The notes beneath the pieces are model-generated. The model ran no database searches. It was given only the letters and a program-made list of their open reading frames with translations, and was not told the DNA's origin. A stretch of DNA of 10,972 nucleotides, taken from Alphaproteobacteria bacterium (GTDB lineage Bacteria; Pseudomonadota; Alphaproteobacteria; CAAHEQ01; UBA3637). Position numbers and translations under genes: made by a program. The DNA lies in the NCBI GenBank assembly GCA_900772625.1, contig CAAHEQ010000061.1:1-10972 (forward strand), read 5' to 3'. Each line of letters begins with the position of its first letter. Within the stretch, counting starts at the first letter, position 1. This document shows, piece by piece, positions 6,693 to 10,972 of the stretch.

Positions 6693-7666
6693 AACTCTTT
6701 GCCTTTCAAATAAAACCCTATACCAAACAAAATCATCGCGATAAAAAGCGGAATGAAAAATAATTCTTTTTGCGGACGGGTGTAATTGCCCTGAATTGAA
6801 ACGGGTTCGATTTTATCCAGTACTGCATACATTTGAGCCAAGTCTTGCGTATTTTGAACGCGGTAGTATTCGCCACCCGTGATTGAAGCCATTTGCTTTA
6901 AGGTTTGCTCGTCCAATTCTGCCCCACGTGGCAAAAAGAAAAAAGAATCTATGCCCCCCGCATTGGCGCCAATGCCGACCGTATAGACTTTAACGCCCAT
7001 TTCTTTGGCTTTTTGTGCGGCCTCCAGTGGTGCAATTATGCCCGCATTCGCAACACCGTCCGACAAAAGCACAATGACTTTTTTGTTCGCCTCGATGGCG
7101 CTCATTTCTTTTAAGGCAACCGCCAACGCGTCCCCGATTGCCGTTTGATTACCCGCTATGCCAACGCCGATTTCATCAAGCATTTGCGCGGCGCTTGTCA
7201 CGTCTTGCGTTAAGGGCACATAAATGAAAGCCTCCGAGCCAAAAATCGTCAAGCCGACTGCATCCCCTTGACGACCTTTGATAAACTCTTTGGCCAGCGC
7301 TTGAACTGCGCTCAAACGCGACAGACGGCGATTGTTTAAAACAAAGTCCTGTTCCGACATCGAATTGCTGACATCCAGCGCAAGCATCAGCTGGCGCGCA
7401 TCTTGAGGTATGTAAATGGGCTCTCCCAATGAAACAGGGCGCATAAATGCTAAAATCAACGCTATCCACGCCGCGATGAAAATAAAAGCGATACTCGAGC
7501 TAGCAAAGCCAGTGCCACCGATTTTGGCTTGAGGCAAATCTTTGAAAAACGGCACGCATAACGCCTGAGAGCGGATTTGTTCGGGCACAGCTCTACTAAA
7601 AGCGCGCACCAAGACGGGCAAAAAAAGTGCAAAACCTGCATAAATCCATAAAAAGCTCAGAGTCAT
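6689..7666 (-). CDS. batA: BatA, von Willebrand A domain membrane protein
   Basis: A 325-residue protein in the usual BatA layout: an N-terminal membrane helix (about 4-22), a second (about 57-75), a von Willebrand A domain (about 92-290) and a C-terminal helix (about 305-321). The metal-ion-dependent adhesion site is complete: DVSNS (98-102), Thr175 in GNQTAIGDAL, and Asp203 in LLSDG. It should bind Mg2+ and a partner protein. BatA normally partners BatB and BatD in the inner membrane and works with a MoxR-family AAA+ ATPase. No moxR or DUF58 gene is next to it, because the upstream gene is divergent. The ATG has a strong AAGGAG Shine-Dalgarno 5 nt upstream. It opens the bat operon and overlaps batB by 4 bp. 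Confidence 0.92.
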   Translation of the reverse strand: MTLSFLWIYAGFALFLPVLVRAFSRAVPEQIRSQALCVPFFKDLPQAKIGGTGFASSSIAFIFIAAWIALILAFMRPVSLGEPIYIPQDARQLMLALDVSNSMSEQDFVLNNRRLSRLSAVQALAKEFIKGRQGDAVGLTIFGSEAFIYVPLTQDVTSAAQMLDEIGVGIAGNQTAIGDALAVALKEMSAIEANKKVIVLLSDGVANAGIIAPLEAAQKAKEMGVKVYTVGIGANAGGIDSFFFLPRGAELDEQTLKQMASITGGEYYRVQNTQDLAQMYAVLDKIEPVSIQGNYTRPQKELFFIPLFIAMILFGIGFYLKGKEL

Positions 7667-7685
7667 AAAATCTCCTTATAAGGAT

Positions 7686-7714
7686 ATAATATAGGATAAA
7701 ACCTGTCTTTTGAA
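7686..7714 (-). promoter_or_regulatory. Weak candidate promoter for batA
   Basis: On the minus strand, TTCAAA (7709-7714, 4/6) and TATTAT (7686-7691, 5/6) are 17 bp apart. The transcript would start near 7679, leaving only about 13 nt before the batA ATG, which barely includes the ribosome binding site. The -35 falls in the centre of the 17-nt palindrome. I see no better promoter in this gap, but the match is modest. Confidence 0.3.
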
Positions 7715-7720
7715 AAGACA
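7704..7720. promoter_or_regulatory. Perfect 17-nt palindrome in the batA/BI-1 divergent region
   Basis: TGTCTTTTGAAAAGACA has 8-bp arms around one central base and no mismatch. No T-run follows on either strand and it is not GC-rich, so it is unlikely to be a terminator. It overlaps the weak batA -35 candidate and lies about 30 bp upstream of the divergent gene's -35, a suitable position for a dimeric regulator. The regulator is unknown, and operator function is an inference. Confidence 0.4.
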
Positions 7721-7747
7721 TAATTGTACGTTTGTCATAAATATTTC

Positions 7748-7777
7748 TTGCCGAGATAAAAATATAAACTATATAAT
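7748..7777 (+). promoter_or_regulatory. Predicted sigma70 promoter of the Bax-inhibitor-1 family gene
   Basis: TTGCCG (7748-7753, 4/6) is followed by 18 bp and a perfect TATAAT (7772-7777). The transcript would start near 7784, about 28 nt before the chosen ATG at 7812. The leader contains AAGGAG at 7798-7803. This placement excludes the in-frame ATG at 7710, which lies upstream of the promoter. Confidence 0.55.
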
Positions 7778-7811
7778 GTGTATCGATTTTTTGTATCAAG
7801 GAGTAAAAATT

Positions 7812-8552
7812 ATGAGTTTAAATAATGTTAAAAGAGATTCTTCTTATGTTTCAGGCACACAGACAATCGTCAATCAAGGCCTGCGTACTTATTTATTGAA
7901 AGTTTATCAGCTGATGGGGTTGGGCTTGCTCGTGTCCGCGCTGACGGCTTATCTGGGCACAACGCCCGCGTTTTTGCGGTTGCTGTTTACGCAAACGGCC
8001 TCGGGCACAATCGGCTATTCTTTGTTTGGTTGGCTTGTGATTTTGTCGCCTCTCGTGCTGGTGTTTATGTTCAGCTCGTCAATTCGTCAGCTCAACACAG
8101 GCAAAGCGCAAGCAATTTTTTGGATTTTCTCTGCCCTGATGGGCTTTTCGTTGACCAGCTTATTACTTGCATTCAGTACGGCGAGCATTTTCCAAACATT
8201 CATTGTCACTTCTGCCGCATTTGGGGCTTTGTGCTTGTATGGCTACACAACCCAGCGCGACCTGTCAGGTTGGGGCGCATTTTTAACAATGGGCTTGTTC
8301 GGGCTGATTATCGCTATGCTGATTAACTTTTTTATGCAAAGTGCTGCCTTTTCTTATTTCATTTCCATTGTTGGTGTCGGTATTTTTACAGGCTTGACCG
8401 CCTTTGATACGCAACGCATCAAAATGATTTACAGTGCATCAGACTCGCAAGAAATGATGCAAAGCAAAGCGATTGCAGGCGCTCTGACGCTCTATCTTGA
8501 TTTTATTAACTTGTTTGTTATGTTGTTGCACTTGACGGGCAATCGCCGTTAA
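7812..8552 (+). CDS. Bax inhibitor-1 (BI-1/YccA/YbhL) family membrane protein
   Basis: A 246-residue, very hydrophobic protein with about seven transmembrane helices, matching the TMBIM/BI-1 family. Family signatures are LTAFDTQRIKMIY (195-207) and the final helix motif GALTLYLDFINLF (223-235). Asp199 and Asp230 probably correspond to the aspartate pair that acts as a pH-sensitive latch for calcium leak in Bacillus subtilis YetJ; this is by analogy. Bacterial members act in the inner membrane, and E. coli YccA interacts with the FtsH protease. The start at 7812 (MSLNNVKRD) is preferred because AAGGAG lies 8 nt upstream; a 34-residue longer frame exists but starts before the promoter. The gene diverges from batA and converges on epmA. 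A YccA versus YbhL distinction cannot be made. Confidence 0.9.
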   Translation: MSLNNVKRDSSYVSGTQTIVNQGLRTYLLKVYQLMGLGLLVSALTAYLGTTPAFLRLLFTQTASGTIGYSLFGWLVILSPLVLVFMFSSSIRQLNTGKAQAIFWIFSALMGFSLTSLLLAFSTASIFQTFIVTSAAFGALCLYGYTTQRDLSGWGAFLTMGLFGLIIAMLINFFMQSAAFSYFISIVGVGIFTGLTAFDTQRIKMIYSASDSQEMMQSKAIAGALTLYLDFINLFVMLLHLTGNRR

Positions 8553-8560
8553 AGCTTTTT
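8532..8560 (+). terminator. Probable intrinsic terminator across the BI-1 gene stop
   Basis: TTGACGG (8532-8538) pairs with CCGTTAA (8546-8552) around a 7-nt loop, giving a 7-bp stem with one G-U pair. It is followed within 3 nt by a run of five T (8556-8560). The stop codon is part of the stem. The stem is short and only moderately GC-rich, so efficiency may be modest. It separates two convergent genes whose stops are 6 bp apart. Confidence 0.4.
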
Positions 8561-9620
8561 ATAGCACAGGCGCCCATGTGGTATCTTGTATATCCTCGGC
8601 GCCTGTGATCAGCATAATCAAGCGATCCACACCCAGCGCGTTGCCAGAAGCTTGCGGCATTCCAAACTCAAGTGCTTGCATAAAGTCTTCATCTATTGGA
8701 TAAGTATAGCCGTATAAACGCATTTTTGCTTTGCTGTCAGATTCAAAGCGTTTGCGCTGCTCGCTTGGATCCGTCAGTTCCGAAAAAGCATTACACAATT
8801 CAACACCACAAATATACGCTTCAAAGCGCTCGCAAAGCCGTTCATCCGTTGGCTTGCGGCGGGCAAGCGCGCCTAAACAGGTTGGGTAATCATATAAAAT
8901 GGTTGGCCTGCCGTGCCCTAAATAAGGCTCTATCTTTTCCATCATAATGCGAAAGAAAATGTCCTCCCAATTGTCGTTTTCAGAGATCCAAATCCCATGC
9001 TGTACGGCTTGCGCTTTCAGCGCATCTGCGGCGGGCAAAAGCGCTGGATCTTTATCCAAGGTTGCCATAATGTCAATGCGAGCATATTTTTGAAACGCCT
9101 CGGCAACGCTTAGGCGCTCCCACAAAGCAAATGGGTCGCATGTAAAGTCTTTAAAGCGCAAAGTTTTAATGCCACAGCGCGCTGCACAGCGTTTGACAAT
9201 TTGCTCGGTATCAGTCATCATCGCCTCGTATGTCGTATCTTTTCTGTACCATTCCAGCATTGTAAACTCGGGCAGGTGCGTCTGTCCGATTGCTTCGTTG
9301 CGATAGCAATGACACAGCTGGTAAATCTTTGGCAAGCCTGCGACCAGTAATTTTTTCATTGTCAGTTCGGGTGATGTGTGCAAATGACGTACTAAAGCCG
9401 ACTCGCCCAGCGGCGAATCGAGCTCGGTCGTAAAAGCCTTTAAATGCACTTCCATACCTGGACAAACTTGCAAAGCGGGTGTGTCTACTTCTTGAAAATC
9501 TTGCTCCTCAAAATACGCACGGATTTCGGATATAATGCGCGCTCTGGCGAGTCGATTCGCTGTGTTTTTCATATAAATTTCTGGCTTCCACCACTTATTT
9601 TCTTTATTTTTCATCATCAT
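8559..9620 (-). CDS. epmA: Elongation factor P--(R)-beta-lysine ligase EpmA
   Basis: A 353-residue lysyl-tRNA-synthetase-like enzyme (also PoxA/YjeA/GenX) that activates (R)-beta-lysine with ATP and attaches it to a lysine of EF-P. It consists of the class II synthetase catalytic core only; the N-terminal tRNA anticodon-binding domain of true LysRS is absent. Class II motif 2 is seen in CYRNEAIGQTHLPEFTMLEWY (105-125, Arg107) and motif 3 in GNALGVDRLIML (326-337, Arg333). The active-site segment GVELCNAFSEL is at 272-282. Three ATGs lie in tandem at the start. The first has AAGG 5 nt upstream, and the second is nearly as well placed. The gene is divergent from efp, its substrate's gene, across 67 bp. 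The beta-lysine-forming aminomutase EpmB is not in the window. Confidence 0.93.
   Translation of the reverse strand: MMMKNKENKWWKPEIYMKNTANRLARARIISEIRAYFEEQDFQEVDTPALQVCPGMEVHLKAFTTELDSPLGESALVRHLHTSPELTMKKLLVAGLPKIYQLCHCYRNEAIGQTHLPEFTMLEWYRKDTTYEAMMTDTEQIVKRCAARCGIKTLRFKDFTCDPFALWERLSVAEAFQKYARIDIMATLDKDPALLPAADALKAQAVQHGIWISENDNWEDIFFRIMMEKIEPYLGHGRPTILYDYPTCLGALARRKPTDERLCERFEAYICGVELCNAFSELTDPSEQRKRFESDSKAKMRLYGYTYPIDEDFMQALEFGMPQASGNALGVDRLIMLITGAEDIQDTTWAPVL
8565..8607. repeat. Perfect 10-bp GC-rich inverted repeat at the 3' end of epmA
   Basis: CACAGGCGCC (8565-8574) and GGCGCCTGTG (8598-8607) are exact inverted copies separated by 23 bp. Both arms lie in the last codons of epmA. 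Neither strand has a T-run directly after the stem, so it does not look like a classical intrinsic terminator. In the epmA transcript it could form a hairpin ending about 4 nt before the stop codon and protect the 3' end. Confidence 0.5.
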
Positions 9621-9622
9621 AC

Positions 9623-9651
9623 TTGCCTTTTATTTTAAAATGTGATATATT
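9623..9651 (+). promoter_or_regulatory. Predicted promoter of efp
   Basis: TTGCCT (9623-9628, 4/6) and TATATT (9646-9651, 5/6) are separated by exactly 17 bp. Transcription would start near 9658, giving a leader of about 30 nt with an AGAGG ribosome binding site at 9674-9678. The TTGCC form of the -35 also appears in the BI-1 gene promoter. A TATAAT read on the minus strand (9669-9674) could serve epmA, but no matching -35 was found for it. Confidence 0.45.
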
Positions 9652-9687
9652 CTTTCACGAATTTTATTATTATAGAGGTATCACAAA

Positions 9688-10251
9688 ATGAAAGCACAAG
9701 CAAATCAAATCAGACCTGGTTGGGTCTTGGATCACAATGGTAAACAATATTCTGTCACAAAAATTGACATTATTCAACCTGGTAAAGGTGGCGCATTCAT
9801 TCAAGTTGAAATGCGTGATGTCACAAACGGCGTTAAGACTCAACAACGTTGGAGAACAGCAGATACTGTTGAAAAATTGATGAGCGAAGAGTTCGATTGC
9901 ACGTATTTGTACAAAGAAGGCACAAACTTGATTTTTATGAATTCGGAAAACTATGACCAATTCGAAGTGCCTGTGGATTTAATGGGTGATTCGGCTTTGT
10001 ATTTGCAAGACAATATGCCTGTGACAGTCAACTTTATTGAAGGCAAGCCTATTTCGGTGAACTTGCCTCCTCAAGTCATCTTGGAAGTTGCAGAAACAGA
10101 ACCCAGCATTAAAAACCAAACAGCAACGACTTCTTATAAGCCTTGTGTTTTGGAAAACGGCATTAAGACGACTATTCCTCCATTTGTCAGCGCAGGCGAA
10201 AAAATTGTTGTCTCGACAGTGGATAACTCTTACGTTGAAAGAGCAAAATAA
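9688..10251 (+). CDS. efp: Elongation factor P
   Basis: A 187-residue EF-P, the translation factor that binds between the P and E sites and restores peptide-bond formation at consecutive prolines. Three beta-barrel domains are present: domain I about 1-63, domain II about 64-125, and domain III about 130-187 with the signature-like segment ending VSTVDNSYVERAK. The modification loop reads QPGKGGAF (30-37), so Lys33 is the expected site for beta-lysylation by EpmA, equivalent to E. coli Lys34. Length and ends are normal for the family. An AGAGG site 9 nt upstream supports the start. The TAA stop overlaps the next gene's ATG by 1 bp (TAATG), indicating a shared transcript. Confidence 0.97.
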   Translation: MKAQANQIRPGWVLDHNGKQYSVTKIDIIQPGKGGAFIQVEMRDVTNGVKTQQRWRTADTVEKLMSEEFDCTYLYKEGTNLIFMNSENYDQFEVPVDLMGDSALYLQDNMPVTVNFIEGKPISVNLPPQVILEVAETEPSIKNQTATTSYKPCVLENGIKTTIPPFVSAGEKIVVSTVDNSYVERAK

Positions 10252-10972
10252 TGGCAACTTCTTATAAACTCACACCGCAAGAACGCCGCAGAGCCAGTTT
10301 AGAACGCTTGGAAACGCGTGAACAACAACGCATTTCCAATTTGTCGCCAATTTTGAACGTGATGGTCAAAGCGGTTAAAACGGCTAGCCGTTCGATGATT
10401 CGTGACTTTGGTGAAGTCGGGCAATTACAAGTGCGTGAAAAAGGCGCGGGTGATTTTGTATCCGAGTCGGATATTCGTGCTGAGGAAGCTTTAATCGAAG
10501 CTTTATCCACTGCACGGCCTGATTACGGCATCATTTCCGAAGAACGTGGCAAAATCGCCCCAAAGAACGATTCGCCATTTACGTGGATTATCGATCCAAT
10601 TGATGGTACAACAAACTTTATTCACGCAATTCCCTATTTCGCAATTTCGGTTGCTTTGCGTTATCACGATGAAATTACGGCTGCGGTTTTGTTTAATCCG
10701 ATTACAAACGACTTATACTATGCTGAAAAAGGCGAAGGTTTGTTTGTGATGACAGCAACGGGCTCAAAGCGTTTGCGCGTTGCAGCAAGATCCGATTTAA
10801 GCACTGCTTTAGTGAGCGTGAATAATAAGGAGTCTGAATTATTGTCAAAATTGTCCAATAAAGTTGCGTCTTTTCGTCACTATGGCTCGAACGCATTGGA
10901 GCTTGCTTCTGTCGGTGCGGGTCAAATGGACGCTGTCATTTTAAATGGCGCACCGATTTGGGATATTGCAAC
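10251..10972 (+). CDS. suhB: Inositol monophosphatase family protein, SuhB-like (3' partial)
   Basis: 240 codons are visible before the gene leaves the right edge. The Mg2+-dependent sugar-phosphatase core is clear. Metal ligands are Glu97 in ISEERG, Asp115 and Asp118 in DPIDGTTNF (115-123), and Asp238 in GAPIWDIA, the start of the second family motif. These enzymes hydrolyse inositol-1-phosphate or related phosphates; SuhB members also act in rRNA antitermination, so the exact role here is open. The ATG overlaps the efp stop (TAATG) and has only a weak ribosome binding site, suggesting translational coupling. This start adds a charged segment of about 28 residues (rich in Arg/Glu) before the usual SuhB N-terminus (ISNLSPILNVMVKA). 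A later non-ATG start cannot be excluded. Confidence 0.92.
   Translation, partial: MATSYKLTPQERRRASLERLETREQQRISNLSPILNVMVKAVKTASRSMIRDFGEVGQLQVREKGAGDFVSESDIRAEEALIEALSTARPDYGIISEERGKIAPKNDSPFTWIIDPIDGTTNFIHAIPYFAISVALRYHDEITAAVLFNPITNDLYYAEKGEGLFVMTATGSKRLRVAARSDLSTALVSVNNKESELLSKLSNKVASFRHYGSNALELASVGAGQMDAVILNGAPIWDIA

Noticed and set aside
7710..7811. 34-residue N-terminal extension of the BI-1 family protein
   Set aside because: Its ATG lies upstream of the predicted promoter, has no ribosome binding site, and the added residues do not look like family sequence. The ATG at 7812 has AAGGAG at the right distance.
9641..9685. TGTGATA ... TATCACA inverted repeat in the epmA/efp gap as a CRP-type site
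   Set aside because: The half-sites are 31 bp apart instead of 6, so they do not form a CRP-like site; a chance AT-rich match is likelier.
1..10972. CRISPR array, transposon, tRNA or rRNA gene, phage module
   Set aside because: No regularly spaced repeats, transposase, integrase or recognisable RNA gene was seen on either strand; the window is packed with ordinary protein genes.

Overview
The window looks like chromosomal DNA of a Gram-negative bacterium of moderate-to-low GC, most likely an alphaproteobacterium. The evidence is the elongation factor P gene overlapping an inositol monophosphatase (SuhB-type) gene, a nearby EF-P modification gene (epmA), and a Bat operon with signal peptides and inner-membrane proteins. 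This placement is an inference from gene content and gene order, without a database search. No RNA gene, CRISPR array or insertion sequence is visible. Coding density is very high, and no gene-free stretch reaches 300 bases.

Left end (1-2628, minus strand): the first five genes of an N-type F1Fo-ATPase operon, in the diagnostic order atpD-atpC-atpQ-atpR-atpB. The genes abut or overlap (TAG/ATG contact, then 14, 4 and 17 bp overlaps), and atpB runs off the left edge. The AtpQ and AtpR membrane proteins separate this N-ATPase class, described as mostly Na+-translocating and often horizontally acquired, from the housekeeping F-ATPase. A sigma70-like promoter lies just upstream of atpD.

Middle (2706-7666, minus strand): an orphan two-helix membrane protein with a Cys/His-containing tail and its own very good promoter sits between the ATPase operon and a compact bat operon. 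That operon is batA, a batB-batC fusion and batD, joined by 4-bp ATGA overlaps. BatA keeps a complete metal-binding MIDAS motif, while the BatB half of the fusion has lost it. The moxR and DUF58 genes that usually precede batA are absent here: batA is the first gene of the operon and faces a divergent gene.

Right end (7667-10972): a 145-bp divergent region holds promoter candidates and a perfect 17-nt palindrome. It leads rightward to a Bax-inhibitor-1 family membrane protein. That gene converges on epmA, leaving 6 bp between stop codons, with a probable terminator across its stop. epmA (minus) is divergent from efp (plus), which overlaps the partial inositol monophosphatase gene by 1 bp. EpmA and EF-P form an enzyme-substrate pair: EpmA attaches beta-lysine to the EF-P loop lysine (Lys33 here), helping ribosomes through polyproline stretches.

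The most notable items are the N-ATPase operon head, the MIDAS-dead BatB-BatC fusion without moxR, and the unrecognised membrane protein between them.
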